From NCBI RefSeq assembly GCF_029080175.1, contig NZ_JARFJC010000008.1: a DNA stretch of 64,000 nt. One strand, written 5' to 3'. Below are positions 40,915-50,272 of this stretch, in pieces. The notes below the pieces were generated by a model. It searched no databases and was not told the origin of the DNA. It saw only the letters and a list, made by a program, of their open reading frames with translations. This stretch comes from Luteipulveratus flavus (GTDB taxonomy: Bacteria; Actinomycetota; Actinomycetes; Actinomycetales; Dermatophilaceae). Numbering within the stretch: the first letter of the stretch is position 1; the number at the start of each line of letters is the position of its first letter. Both the position numbers and the translations under genes were made by a program.

Positions 40915-42047
40915 TGCGCGTCGCCCTCGGCCACGACTACCTCACCCAGCGCGGCGGGGCCGAGCGCGTCGTCCAGGTGATGGCGCACGCGTACCCCGAT
41001 GCGCCCGTGTACACGACCCTGTACGACCCGGACGGCACGTTCCCCGAGGTCGGCTCGCTCGACGTGCGCCCCAGCCGGCTCAACGGCATCAGCGCGCTCC
41101 GACGCCACCACCGGCTGGCGATGCCCGTGCTCGCCCCGGTCGTCTCCCGGATGAAGATCGACGCGGAGGTGCTCCTGGTCAGCTCGAGCGGCTGGGCCCA
41201 CGGCATGCAGAGCACCGGCCGCAAGATCGTCTACTGCCACGCGCCGGCCCGCTGGCTCTACCAGCGGGACCGCTACCTGGGCGCGCCGGAGAAGCAGGCG
41301 AGCGGTCTCGGCGCGCACCTGCGACGCGACCTCGCCGCCGGTGCGCTCGCCGTCCTCGGCTCGGGGCTGCGGCGCTGGGACCGCGAAGCCGCTCACAGCG
41401 CGGACCGGTACCTGGTCAACTCCACCGTGGTCCGCGAGGCGGTGCGGACCGCGTACGGCATCGAGGCCGACGTCCTGCCGCCGCCGCCGGCGCTGCTGCC
41501 CGCCGGCGAGGAGTCGCCCGTCGCCGGCATCGAGCCCGGGTTCGTGCTGTGCGTCGCCCGGTTGCTGCCGTACAAGAACGTGGACGTGGTGCTGGCCGCC
41601 GTCGAGCAGGTGCCGGGCGTTCGGCTGGTGGTCGTGGGGGAGGGGCCGGAGCGGGCCGCGCTCACGGACCGCGCGGCCCGGTCCGGCCGGGTGCACATCG
41701 CGGGCCGCGTCACCGACGCCGAGCTGCGCTGGCTCTACCGCAGCTGTGCTGCGCTGGCGACCGCGTCGTACGAGGACTACGGCCTGGCGCCGTTGGAAGC
41801 CGCGGCGTTCGGTCGTCCCGCCTGTACCCTGCGCGACGGTGGCTTCCTGGACACCGTCGTGGACGGGCGAACCGGCATCTTCTTCGACCGTCCCGAGCCC
41901 GACTCCGTGGCCGCCGGTCTGGAGCGTCTGCTCGCTAGCGTGTGGGACGCGGACATGATCCGCGACCACGCCCGGAGCTTCTCGGCCGAGCGGTTCATCG
42001 GGAGGATTCGGGATGTCGTCGGTCAGGAGCACGCGCTCTCCGGCTGA
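40914..42047 (+). CDS. Glycosyltransferase family 4
   Basis: A 377-residue GT-B fold enzyme. N-terminal domain with HDYLTQRGGAERVVQVMA (residues 6-23) and YCHAPARWLYQR near residue 105; C-terminal donor domain with VARLLPYKNVDVVLAA near residue 215 and the EDYGLAPLEAAAFGRP motif (EX7E type) near residue 287. It uses a nucleotide sugar to extend the lipid-linked chain in the cytoplasm. TGATG overlap with the upstream gene. The 3' end overlaps the next gene by 35 bp. Confidence 0.93.
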   Translation: MRVALGHDYLTQRGGAERVVQVMAHAYPDAPVYTTLYDPDGTFPEVGSLDVRPSRLNGISALRRHHRLAMPVLAPVVSRMKIDAEVLLVSSSGWAHGMQSTGRKIVYCHAPARWLYQRDRYLGAPEKQASGLGAHLRRDLAAGALAVLGSGLRRWDREAAHSADRYLVNSTVVREAVRTAYGIEADVLPPPPALLPAGEESPVAGIEPGFVLCVARLLPYKNVDVVLAAVEQVPGVRLVVVGEGPERAALTDRAARSGRVHIAGRVTDAELRWLYRSCAALATASYEDYGLAPLEAAAFGRPACTLRDGGFLDTVVDGRTGIFFDRPEPDSVAAGLERLLASVWDADMIRDHARSFSAERFIGRIRDVVGQEHALSG

Positions 42048-42813
42048 TCGCGTGCGGACCCTGCGGTCCGGGCGGCTGCCGGCGGCCGTGCTGCTCCTCG
42101 TCGCGTTCGTCCTGCTCTACGCCGTCCTGGTGCGCACGCGCGCCGGGCAGCGCGCCGATGAGGACATCTACACCTCGGCCGCCCTCGGCCGGGATCACCT
42201 GCTGGGCCTGGCCGGTCGGTTGCACGACCTGGTGCGTGTGCTCGCCGCGGCGGCGGTGGCCGCCGGGCTGATCGTGGCGGTGCGTGGGCAGCGTGCCGCG
42301 GGGGTGCGCGCGGTCGCCGTCGTGGGCCTCTCCGGCGTGTCCGCAGAAGCGTTGAAGCACCTGGTGCTCGGACGCCCAGACCTCGCGCCCACCTCCCTGC
42401 CGGTCGGCGCGAGCTATCCGAGCGCGCGCGTGGCGGTCGGCGCCGCCGCCGTCCTGGCGCTGCTCTCGCTCGCGCCGGCAGCCCGTCGCGGACTGTCCGC
42501 GGCGCTCGCCGTGGTGGTCGTCGTGCTCGTCGCGTACGCGCCGGTCGTGAGCTTCGCGCACCGCCCGAGCGACGTGGTGGGCGCCGTTCTGCTCGCTGGG
42601 TTCTGGGCGGTCGTGGTCGGTGCCGCCACTCCGACGGCGGGGAACGCGCTGCTGCCGAGCGGCGTACTCGTGAGCGTCCTGCTGCCCGGCGTCGTGGCGT
42701 GGGCAGGCCCTCCCGCCGAACTTGCCTACGCAGCCGGACTGCTGGCCGTGCTCAGCGCGACCGTCGCCGTCGTCGCGGCGACTGTGTCGCCACGCGATCC
42801 CACACCCCGCTGA
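42013..42813 (+). CDS. PAP2-like membrane phosphatase with altered motifs
   Basis: A 266-residue membrane protein with six or more helices. PAP2-like motif 1 appears as KHLVLGRP (one residue shorter than KX6RP), motif 2 as YPSAR where PSGH is expected, and motif 3 as HRPSDVV with His and Asp. Position in a glycan cluster suggests recycling of undecaprenyl pyrophosphate, but loss of the PSGH histidine makes activity uncertain. ATG 42013 has GGGAGG nearby and overlaps the upstream gene. The 3' end overlaps the convergent GT4 gene by 62 bp. Confidence 0.75.
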   Translation: MSSVRSTRSPADRVRTLRSGRLPAAVLLLVAFVLLYAVLVRTRAGQRADEDIYTSAALGRDHLLGLAGRLHDLVRVLAAAAVAAGLIVAVRGQRAAGVRAVAVVGLSGVSAEALKHLVLGRPDLAPTSLPVGASYPSARVAVGAAAVLALLSLAPAARRGLSAALAVVVVVLVAYAPVVSFAHRPSDVVGAVLLAGFWAVVVGAATPTAGNALLPSGVLVSVLLPGVVAWAGPPAELAYAAGLLAVLSATVAVVAATVSPRDPTPR

Positions 42814-43999
42814 CCGCAGCCGCCATACCCGCAGCGGTGAATCGGGTGCTCGCGCTGGTCCAGGCGACCTCCGCGGCCGCCCCGGCGCTGTCGGGGTCGT
42901 CGAGGGCCGCGCGCATCGCATGAGTCAGGGCCGCCGGGTCGCTCGGAGGCACGAGCCAGCCGAGCTCTGTGCGGTGCGACCGCCCGGGCGCCAGAGCGGG
43001 GACCACCACCGACGTCGGATCGAGGATCTCGCCGACACCACCGCCCAGGGTCGCGATGACCGGAACCTTCGCCGCCATCGCCTCGACGACGACCTGCCCG
43101 AAGGGTTCAGGCGTGGGCGAGGCGTGCACGAGAAGGTCGAGCTCTCGCAGCGCGCTCTGAGGATCGTCCACCCAGCCCACTCGTTCGACGCGGGCGTCCA
43201 GGTCGAGCGCGCGGATGAGATCTGTCAGGTCCTCGTCGTAGCCGTGCTCGTTGAACAACGGCGCGCCGATGAGGCGGAAGTGCACCTGCGGATAGTCGCG
43301 GGCGAGAGCGGCCACCGCGCGGACGAACTCGTGCTGTCCCTTCGTGGGGCTGATCCGGCCGAGCATGCCCACCACGGGCGCCCGTCCCCCGGACGGCGCC
43401 GGGCGCGCCACGTCGAACGCGTGCGGCTCCAGCCCCGGGTAGGCGATGGTGATCCGCTGGGCCGGGCGCCGGGGGTCGGCGGCGAGAGTCCTGGCCGTCG
43501 CCGCGGAGTTGACGACGATCTCGGCCGGGTCGTGGGCCGCGAGGAACCGCAGGGTGGCGACGACGGGCACCGGCAGGTAGTCGGAGGAGATCCGGTCGTG
43601 CACGTGCCAGACGAGAGGGCGACGCGCGAGGTGTGCGGCGACCGTCCCGAGCGCGTACGCCTTCAGCGTGTTCGCGTGGACCACGTCGACGTCGAGCCGC
43701 CTCAGCGTGCGGGCCAGCCCGAGGGCGTACGAGATCGACGTCACGGCCCGGCCCACCGTGGCCAACGGCGCTCGGACGACGTCGTGGCGTCCCGCGGTCG
43801 CGACATCCGCGCTCAGTGCGTGGACCTCGACCCGGACCCCCTGCGCGCGCAGGCGCGTGACCAGGGGGCCGTCACTGAAGCAGACCACCACCACGTCGAA
43901 CCGGTCGGTGTCGATCGCGGTCAGCATGCGCGTCAGGGAGAGCTCGCACCCGCCGAGCGCAGCGGTGTGCCCGAGGACCGCGACCCGAGTCCGGGCCAT
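42752..43999 (-). CDS. Glycosyltransferase family 4
   Basis: A 415-residue GT-B enzyme. N-terminal LGHTAALGGCELSLTRML near residue 9, HANTLKAYALGTVAA near residue 110; C-terminal VGMLGRISPTKGQHEFVRAV near residue 225 and the PEPFGQVVVEAMAAKVPVIA motif near residue 320. It probably adds one sugar of the surface polymer. Last gene of a three-gene minus-strand unit; its ATG overlaps the previous stop by one base (TGATG). Its C-terminus overlaps the PAP2-like gene on the other strand. Confidence 0.93.
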   Translation of the reverse strand: MARTRVAVLGHTAALGGCELSLTRMLTAIDTDRFDVVVVCFSDGPLVTRLRAQGVRVEVHALSADVATAGRHDVVRAPLATVGRAVTSISYALGLARTLRRLDVDVVHANTLKAYALGTVAAHLARRPLVWHVHDRISSDYLPVPVVATLRFLAAHDPAEIVVNSAATARTLAADPRRPAQRITIAYPGLEPHAFDVARPAPSGGRAPVVGMLGRISPTKGQHEFVRAVAALARDYPQVHFRLIGAPLFNEHGYDEDLTDLIRALDLDARVERVGWVDDPQSALRELDLLVHASPTPEPFGQVVVEAMAAKVPVIATLGGGVGEILDPTSVVVPALAPGRSHRTELGWLVPPSDPAALTHAMRAALDDPDSAGAAAEVAWTSASTRFTAAGMAAAVSGVWDRVATQSPRRRRRSR

Positions 44000-44880
44000 C
44001 AGGACCTCAGACCGTTGCGCCGGCGCGCGGCGGCATCCGGCGCCCCACTCACCCGCACCAGCCGAAGGCGGTCCCGGCCCCCTCTCGATCTGCCGGACAG
44101 CGGCGTACGACCCACTGCGCTCCACGGGCAGCGCTGGCGGCGCTCCCACCGGGCGATCTCCTGCTCCCACTGGTAGGCGCGGGCGTGGCCCGACGAGCGC
44201 GACTTGGCCCGCATCTCCGGCACGCTGCGCACCCAGCTGTAGTGCATGACGGCCTCGTCCTCGCCGATCACCCGATGCACCGGTGACCGGCGTCCCTGTG
44301 CGGGATCGGTGTTCGTCGCGCGGAAGTCGACCCGGAAGGTCGGCGACGCGGTCTGCCGGCAGTGCACCATCGGCGTCCCGGACCGCACGGCGAGCGGACC
44401 GGGGTACGCGGCGGCGACGCCCCAGAACCGGCGCGACTGCTCGAGGTAGAGGTCGTCCCGCACGTGCTGGTAGAGCAGCCGGGAGGGGTAGTCCAGCGCG
44501 TCGAACCCGCGGACGTCGGCGTCGCACAGGCTGCCCAGGAAGGCCGCGGGCGAGGTCATGACCTCGTCGGTGTCGAGCTGGAGCACCCAGTCGGCGCCGT
44601 CCCCGGCGAGCGCGGCGGCGGCCAGGCGCTGGTGGGTCTCGTTCTCCAAGGGCTCGTGGTCGAGCCGGGCGAAGTGCCCCGGCGCCTCGACCATCTTGCG
44701 GTCGACGTCCAGCGCGCGGATGCGCTGCAGGGACTCCTCCACCCGAATCGGCGCACCGGTCCAGGAGACGCCGTTCCCGTCGTACGACACCACGATCCGG
44801 TCGACGAGGTCGTAGTAGGACCCGATGCTCTCCTCGACCCAGGCCGGATCCGCAGCGAGGACGTAGGCGTTGAGGCGCAC
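43999..44880 (-). CDS. Glycosyltransferase-like protein, GT-A fold (GT2-like)
   Basis: A 293-residue protein. The N-terminus MRLNAYVLAADPAWVEESIGSYYDLVD (in part) and the VVSYDGNGVSW stretch are typical of GT2-like hypothetical transferases in actinobacterial glycan loci; VLQLDTDEVM near residue 99 is the DxD-type metal site. Later HYSWVRS resembles a domain seen in such proteins. The GTG at 44880 lies two bases after the upstream stop. The C-terminal 30 residues are basic. The acceptor and donor are unknown. Confidence 0.8.
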   Translation of the reverse strand: MRLNAYVLAADPAWVEESIGSYYDLVDRIVVSYDGNGVSWTGAPIRVEESLQRIRALDVDRKMVEAPGHFARLDHEPLENETHQRLAAAALAGDGADWVLQLDTDEVMTSPAAFLGSLCDADVRGFDALDYPSRLLYQHVRDDLYLEQSRRFWGVAAAYPGPLAVRSGTPMVHCRQTASPTFRVDFRATNTDPAQGRRSPVHRVIGEDEAVMHYSWVRSVPEMRAKSRSSGHARAYQWEQEIARWERRQRCPWSAVGRTPLSGRSRGGRDRLRLVRVSGAPDAAARRRNGLRS

Positions 44881-44882
44881 GG

Positions 44883-45854
44883 TCAGGGCTCCGTGCGCTG
44901 TGCCCGTCGGGCCGCGACCAGTCCCGCGCCCGTGCCGCCCAGGACGGTCAGCGCCCGGGACCCACCGCCGACGCCGGCGCGCAGCAGGGCGACCGGCGAG
45001 CGTCGTCGCGCGGCCTCCCGTGCCGGCCCGACCAGCTCGCGGGCTGCCTCTAGGGCACTGAGCTGGAGGTACTCACGCAGCATCGCGCTGCGCGGCCCGC
45101 GCGTGCGGCTGAGCAGGACGACGTGGTTGCGGTGGCCGAAGTAGAGGTAGCGCCGGTCGAAGCGCTTGCCCTTGGCGTACGGACCGGCGACGTGCCGCAC
45201 GACCGCGCGCGGCGTGTAGACGAGCCGATGGCCGGCCGCCGTGACGCGCAGCGCGATATCGGTCTCCTCGCGCAGGCAGGTGCCCGGGTAGTGGTTAGCG
45301 ATGCCGCCGATGTCCTCCAGCACCTGGCGACGGAAGGACATGTTGGCGCCGAGCAGGTGGTCGACCTCAATGTCGCGTCCGGGGTCGGCGGCGAAGTGGC
45401 CGGTGAGCGTGCCGTTCGGGAGCAGCATCCCGATCTGACCGCGACCCTCCGACTCCTCGCCCGCGATGCCGTTCAGCGCCCGGCCACCCACCCCTCCGAC
45501 CTGCGGATCGGCATACGGCAGAAGCAGGTTGGCCAACCAGTCCTCGGCGGCGTACGCGTCGTCGTCGACCATCGCGAGGATGTCGCCGTGCGCGGCGGTC
45601 AGACCGATGGCGCGCGACGTGGCGGTGCTGCCGGCACCGAACGGGTTGCGGAGGTACTCCACTTCCGGGAACTCCCGCGCGACGATCTCGTACGTCGTCT
45701 CCTCGGGCGAGGCGTCCACCACGACGACCTGGTCGGGCGCCTGCGTCTGATGCCGCAGGTGCGTCAGACACTGGCGGACGTGATCGGGGCGGTTGTAGGT
45801 CACGACCAGCGCCGTCACCGTCAGCTCACGCCCCCCGCGTGAGGTGTCGTTCAT
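44883..45854 (-). CDS. Glycosyltransferase family 2
   Basis: A 323-residue GT-A enzyme: TALVVTYNRPDHVRQCLTHL near residue 12, VVVDASPEETTYE near residue 44, ILAMVDDDAYAAEDWL (DDD metal site) near residue 90, and the acceptor region LREETDIALRV near residue 190 (ED-type base). It resembles rhamnosyl/galactofuranosyl-type GT2. Start ATG 45854 has TATCCT (minus strand, 45861-45866) six bases upstream, making it leaderless and the first gene of the three-gene unit. An upstream ATG at 45926 is less likely. Confidence 0.92.
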   Translation of the reverse strand: MNDTSRGGRELTVTALVVTYNRPDHVRQCLTHLRHQTQAPDQVVVVDASPEETTYEIVAREFPEVEYLRNPFGAGSTATSRAIGLTAAHGDILAMVDDDAYAAEDWLANLLLPYADPQVGGVGGRALNGIAGEESEGRGQIGMLLPNGTLTGHFAADPGRDIEVDHLLGANMSFRRQVLEDIGGIANHYPGTCLREETDIALRVTAAGHRLVYTPRAVVRHVAGPYAKGKRFDRRYLYFGHRNHVVLLSRTRGPRSAMLREYLQLSALEAARELVGPAREAARRRSPVALLRAGVGGGSRALTVLGGTGAGLVAARRAQRTEP

Positions 45855-45860
45855 GGGCCA

Positions 45861-45866
45861 AGGATA
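45861..45866 (-). promoter_or_regulatory. Probable -10 box (TATCCT) of the GT2 unit
   Basis: TATCCT on the minus strand, six bases from ATG 45854, in a 40-bp gap between this unit and the upstream GT4 gene. Confidence 0.5.
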
Positions 45867-45894
45867 GGGCGAGTGCGTGGTCTCGCGCCCGGCT

Positions 45895-47049
45895 TCACCG
45901 GCTCTGCGGCAGCAGGCGAGAGGCATACAGCCGCTCGTACGCCGCCACGGTGTCGTCCCAGGTCAGATGCTGTACGCGGGCCCGTCCGCACGCGCCCATG
46001 CCGGCCGCGCGCGCGGGGTCGCTCAGCAGGTCGCGGAGTGCGGCGGCCAGCGCTGCCGTGTCCGTCGGGTCCACGAGGAGGCCGTCCTGTCCCGGGGTCA
46101 CGATGCCCGCCGGTCCGCCTCGATCGGTCGCCACGACGGGGACACCGGCGCGCCACGCCTCCAGGATCACGATGCCGAAGGACTCGACCCGGCTCGGCAG
46201 GGCGAGCACGCTCGCGTGCTCCATCGCCGCGGCCACCTCGTCGCGGGCCAGGCGGCCGAGCAGGTGGACACGGTGGCCGACGCCCAGCTCGGCCGCGCGG
46301 GCGCGCAGAGCAGGTAAGGCCGGGCCATCGCCGCCGATCACCAGGTCGGCGCCCACGTGCGGGGCGATCCGGGCGTAGGCCTCCAGCAGCAGATCGAAGC
46401 CCTTGTTGTGGACGGCACGGCCGAGGGCGAGGACGTACCGGTCGGCCGGGGGCCGCCAGGTGGGGCTCGGTGGCTCGCCGTGCAGGTCGACGCCGTTGGG
46501 CACGACGGTGCCTGCCCCGGCGGGTAGGCCCATGGTGTCGCGTAGCCCGTCGAGCGCGAACTCCGAGCATCCGGTCACGGTGGCGTTGCGCATCGCCGAG
46601 CGCAGACCGGCGCGCAGCGTCCACGAGTGGGAGAAGGCGTTGAAGTCGTCGGCGACCAGCTCGCCGTGCGTGCTCAGGACGAGTGGCAGGCGTCGGCGCC
46701 GAGCGAGCCGGTCGGCATACACGCCGTTGGGCCCGAAGCACTGCACGTGGAGCAGGTCCGGCCGGAAGCGCGCGGCCGCATCGGTCCAGGCGCGCCACGC
46801 GGCCGGCAGGGTCCGGGCGAACCGCGCCGCCGCAGCCGGTCGTGCACTCGGAAGAGGGCAGGGCAGTCGTCGTACGGCGATCCCGTCCACCTCGTCCGTC
46901 GCAGCATCGTCCCGCACCCGGACGGTCCAGACCTCGACGTGGTGACCGCGGTCGGCGAGGCCCAGCGCGACCTGCCTGGTGTGCTCCTCGACGCCCCCGG
47001 TGTCGGGATGGAATGCGCTCGGGACCAGGGCGATACGGCTGTTCTTCAC
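45895..47049 (-). CDS. Glycosyltransferase family 4
   Basis: A 384-residue GT-B enzyme. PSAFHPDTGGVEEHTRQVAL near residue 10, LSTHGELVADDF near residue 125, VLALGRAVHNKGFDLLLEAY near residue 215, and the ESFGIVILEAWRAGVPVVATD motif (in part) near residue 290. Last gene of the eight-gene operon starting at rfbC; GTG 47049 overlaps the upstream stop (GTGA). Confidence 0.93.
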   Translation of the reverse strand: MKNSRIALVPSAFHPDTGGVEEHTRQVALGLADRGHHVEVWTVRVRDDAATDEVDGIAVRRLPCPLPSARPAAAARFARTLPAAWRAWTDAAARFRPDLLHVQCFGPNGVYADRLARRRRLPLVLSTHGELVADDFNAFSHSWTLRAGLRSAMRNATVTGCSEFALDGLRDTMGLPAGAGTVVPNGVDLHGEPPSPTWRPPADRYVLALGRAVHNKGFDLLLEAYARIAPHVGADLVIGGDGPALPALRARAAELGVGHRVHLLGRLARDEVAAAMEHASVLALPSRVESFGIVILEAWRAGVPVVATDRGGPAGIVTPGQDGLLVDPTDTAALAAALRDLLSDPARAAGMGACGRARVQHLTWDDTVAAYERLYASRLLPQSR

Positions 47050-48098
47050 GCGCTGCCCACGAGCGATGTGTACAGCCGGGCGTGTGCTCGCACGCTGCGC
47101 GCCCAGGTGTACTCCGCGGCCCGGCGGGCGCCGCGTCGGACGAGCTCGACGGGACGGTCGTCCAGGACCGCGAGGAGTGCCTCGGCCAACGATCGCCCGT
47201 CCGGCTCGCACAGCACCGCGGCGTCCGCGCAGACCTCCGGAAGGCTGCTGCGAGAGGCCGCGACGACCGGGGTGCCGGCGGCCATGGCCTCCAGGGCGGG
47301 AAAGCCGAACCCCTCGTACAGGGAGGGCACCACGACGGCCTCCGCGGACGCCATCAGGCGCGGCACCAGACCCTCCTCGACCCGGCCGAGCATCCTCACC
47401 GAGGGCTGGTCCCCGAACAGACCGGTGCGGCGGGAGTGCGGTGGACCGGTCATCACCAGGCGGACGTCCGGACGCTTGGCCGCGACCACCGACCACGCGG
47501 CCGCCAGGCCATGGAGGTTCTTGCGCAGCGTGGCGCCCTGCGCGTGCAGCACGAACGGGCCCTGGACCCCCAGAACGGCACGCTCGTCCGGGTCGAGCGG
47601 TGCCGCGGAGAAGAACTCCTGACCGACGCCGTTCGGGATGACCACGGGCTCGATGCCGAACAGCCGCGCAACGTCCTCCGCGGTGTGCTGCGACGGGCAG
47701 ATGACCGCGGCCGCCGCCCGGACCTCGCGGTGCACCGACCGGGGTGGCATGCCCTCGTCGGGGAAACGCCAGGCGACCACGTCGTGCAGCGTCAGCACCT
47801 CGGGACCTCCGGTGGGCGGGCAGCCGAGGTCCATCCGGTGCACGAGGTCCGCACGGGGCGCGGTGGCCCGGCCGTAGGCAGCGCGGAGCCACGGCCGGTC
47901 GCCACTCAGCACCGCACCGGGGACGCGGACGTCGCCGGCCAGCGGTGAACGCAACGTGCGGCCCACCCGCCGACGGACCTCCCAGGGGTCCCCGAGCTCG
48001 GCGGGGAGACCGGCGGCGACCTGGTCGTCGTACACCTGCAGACCCATCGGGTGCGATGCCGCCAGCGTGTGCAGGACGAGACGGTGCCGGTCGGGCAT
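47046..48098 (-). CDS. Glycosyltransferase family 4 (mannosyltransferase-like)
   Basis: A 350-residue GT-B enzyme. LTLHDVVAWRFPDEGMPPRS near residue 102, ICPSQHTAEDVARLFGI near residue 133, HAQGATLRKNLHGLAAAW near residue 185, and SLYEGFGFPALEAMAAGTPV near residue 258. The EGFGFPALEAMA motif is that of WbaZ-like enzymes. It lies directly after the permease gene with a one-base gap. Confidence 0.92.
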   Translation of the reverse strand: MPDRHRLVLHTLAASHPMGLQVYDDQVAAGLPAELGDPWEVRRRVGRTLRSPLAGDVRVPGAVLSGDRPWLRAAYGRATAPRADLVHRMDLGCPPTGGPEVLTLHDVVAWRFPDEGMPPRSVHREVRAAAAVICPSQHTAEDVARLFGIEPVVIPNGVGQEFFSAAPLDPDERAVLGVQGPFVLHAQGATLRKNLHGLAAAWSVVAAKRPDVRLVMTGPPHSRRTGLFGDQPSVRMLGRVEEGLVPRLMASAEAVVVPSLYEGFGFPALEAMAAGTPVVAASRSSLPEVCADAAVLCEPDGRSLAEALLAVLDDRPVELVRRGARRAAEYTWARSVRAHARLYTSLVGSA

Positions 48099-48099
48099 C

Positions 48100-48942
48100 T
48101 CAGATCACGTCCGCGAACTCGCGCTCGAGCTGCTCGAACACCAGCACCCCGAGCAGGAAGGCGCCCACGGACGCGGCCACCGACCCGCCGATCTGCCACC
48201 ACGGCGGCATGGGCTGGCCCAGCAAGGACCAGCGCACGCACTGCAGCAGCCACGACAACGGGTTGACCTGGTAGAAGATCTCGTACTTCGCGGGGACGGC
48301 CGAGAGCGCGTACGCGATCGGGCTGATGTAGAGCAGCGCCTGCAAGGCGAACGGAAGGATGTAGCCGACGTCGCGGTAGCGGACCATCAGGGCCGACGCG
48401 GCCACGCCGAGCCCGGCCCCGAGCAGCATCAGCATGAGCAGCCAGACCGGCGCGGTCAGCACCGCCCAGCCCGGGTTGATGCCGTAGGCGAACAGGAGAC
48501 CTACGGCCATGACCAGCGACACGGCGAGGTCGACCACGACCGAGCACGCGGTGGACAACGGCACGAGGACGCGGGGGAAGAACACCTTCGAGACCAGCGC
48601 GGAGTTCGCGACCAGCGAAGGAGCGGCCCGGGTGGCGACGCCGTTGAAGACGTTCCACGCCGTCATGCCGACGAAGCTGAAGACGAAGTACGGGACGCCG
48701 CCGCTGTCGAGGTTCGCGACCTTCCCGAAGACGAGGGTGAAGATGCCCGCGGTCAGGGCCGGTTGCAGCACGACCCAGATCACGCCGAGGAACGTCTGCC
48801 GGTAGCGCAGCGTGATGTCACGCAGGCCGAACCGCCACAGCACCTCGCGCGCCTCCCACAGGGTGCGCGGCGCCGGCAGCCGGAACCGGCCGGGCGCAGA
48901 GATGACGATGCGACGGGCCTCAGCTGTCGTAGACGAAGTCAC
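48100..48942 (-). CDS. wzm: ABC-2 type polysaccharide exporter permease (Wzm/TagG-like)
   Basis: A 280-residue membrane protein with six helices. Family pattern: LRDITLRYRQTFLGVIWVVLQP near residue 45 (in part), FVFSFVGMTAWNVFNG near residue 85, and YRDVGYILPFALQALLYISP near residue 195. It forms the channel that carries the finished lipid-linked glycan to the outer face of the membrane with the adjacent ATPase. GTG 48942 overlaps the ATPase stop region by 23 bases. Confidence 0.92.
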   Translation of the reverse strand: MTSSTTAEARRIVISAPGRFRLPAPRTLWEAREVLWRFGLRDITLRYRQTFLGVIWVVLQPALTAGIFTLVFGKVANLDSGGVPYFVFSFVGMTAWNVFNGVATRAAPSLVANSALVSKVFFPRVLVPLSTACSVVVDLAVSLVMAVGLLFAYGINPGWAVLTAPVWLLMLMLLGAGLGVAASALMVRYRDVGYILPFALQALLYISPIAYALSAVPAKYEIFYQVNPLSWLLQCVRWSLLGQPMPPWWQIGGSVAASVGAFLLGVLVFEQLEREFADVI

Positions 48943-50272
48943 CGAAGACCACTCCCTTCTCGGACCCGTCGGCGCTCGCCGCGTCGGGGTAGGGCAGCAC
49001 GGGCAGGACGGTGAATGTGCACGACCCCTCCCAGGCGTCGAGGATGCCGGTCTTGCAGAGGTAGAGATCGACGGTGTAGCGGCCCGGCTTGAGCCAGGGT
49101 GCTCGCAGCGTGAGGCGGCCGCGGACCTCCTCACCCGGGTCGAACCAGCGCCCGACCAGACGGGAGTCGCACTGGGCGATCACGACGCCGTCCTCGTTGT
49201 TGACGTGAGCCGAGACGAAGTACTGCCCGATGGAGGACGCGCTGCCCGGGATCGCGAACTCGATCACCTTGTCGTCGTCCGGGCGGTAGACCTCCTTGCT
49301 CGGCTGGGCCGAGGCGAACCGCAGCTCGCCGGTGCCCGGGCGGCGACCGGCGTCCAGCTGCTGCTGCGCGGCCTGTGCGAACGAGGAGGTGTAGAGCTCG
49401 ATCGCCCGGTCGACGCTGCCCATCTCGACCAGGCGGCCGGCCTCGAGGTACATCGCCGAGGAGCACAGGGCCTTGACCGTCTGGATCTGGTGGCTGACGT
49501 ACAGCACCGTGCGGCCGTCACGCGCGACGTCGCGCATCTTGGCGATGCACTTGTTCTGGAACTCCACATCGCCCACGGCGAGCACCTCGTCGATGGCCAG
49601 GATCTCCGTCTCGAGATGGGCGGCCACGGCGAAGGCGAGCCGGATGTACATGCCCGAGGAGTAGCGCTTGACCTGGGTCTCGAGGAACTTCTCGACCCCG
49701 GAGAACTCGACGATCTCGTCGAACCGGCGCTGGATCTCCTTGCGCCGCATCCCGAGCAGCGTGCCGTTCAGGTAGATGTTCTCGCGGCCGGTCAGCTCGG
49801 GATGGAAACCGGTGCCGATCTCCAGCAGGCTGCCGACCCGCCCGCCGAGCTCGATCCGCCCGCCCGAGGGTGCCGTGATGCGGGTCAGGATCTTCAGCAG
49901 CGTCGACTTGCCAGCGCCGTTGCGCCCGACGATGCCGACGGCCGAGCCCCACGGGATGTCGAAGGTGACGTCCTCGAGCGCATGCATGACGTCGTACGAC
50001 TGGCGCTGCAGCGGGTGCCGGGCCCGCCGCAGGACGGCCTCCGCCGCGGTCGCGGGACGATCGCCGGCGCGAGCGATCCGGTACGTCTTGGACAGGTTGC
50101 GCACTGACACGGCCGGCGCTCCGGTCGCCGGAGCCGTCGGCTCGGGGGGCGAGCCGACGCGACGGCTCGTGCCCGCACGAGAGGTGCTCATCGGTGGTCC
50201 TCCGTCCGGCACGTCCCGGCGGTCCGGGCTGCTGGCCGTTGCTGGGTGGCGTGGATGGTTGCGGGGTGTCAT
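48920..50272 (-). CDS. wzt: ABC polysaccharide exporter ATPase with C-terminal carbohydrate-binding domain (Wzt-like)
   Basis: A 450-residue protein. Residues 1-55 are a low-complexity lead; the ABC domain covers about 55-300, with Walker A GRNGAGKST, LEIGTGFHPELTGRENIYLNG (in part), signature YSSGMYIRL and Walker B ILAIDEVLAVGD. Residues about 310-450 match the Wzt C-terminal domain that recognises the polymer, with WFDPGEEVRGRLTL and GRYTVDLYLCK. The ATG at 50272 overlaps the upstream stop and has GGAGG; an internal ATG at 50191 also has GGAGG. A polymer-specific export system is implied. Confidence 0.93.
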   Translation of the reverse strand: MTPRNHPRHPATASSPDRRDVPDGGPPMSTSRAGTSRRVGSPPEPTAPATGAPAVSVRNLSKTYRIARAGDRPATAAEAVLRRARHPLQRQSYDVMHALEDVTFDIPWGSAVGIVGRNGAGKSTLLKILTRITAPSGGRIELGGRVGSLLEIGTGFHPELTGRENIYLNGTLLGMRRKEIQRRFDEIVEFSGVEKFLETQVKRYSSGMYIRLAFAVAAHLETEILAIDEVLAVGDVEFQNKCIAKMRDVARDGRTVLYVSHQIQTVKALCSSAMYLEAGRLVEMGSVDRAIELYTSSFAQAAQQQLDAGRRPGTGELRFASAQPSKEVYRPDDDKVIEFAIPGSASSIGQYFVSAHVNNEDGVVIAQCDSRLVGRWFDPGEEVRGRLTLRAPWLKPGRYTVDLYLCKTGILDAWEGSCTFTVLPVLPYPDAASADGSEKGVVFGDFVYDS

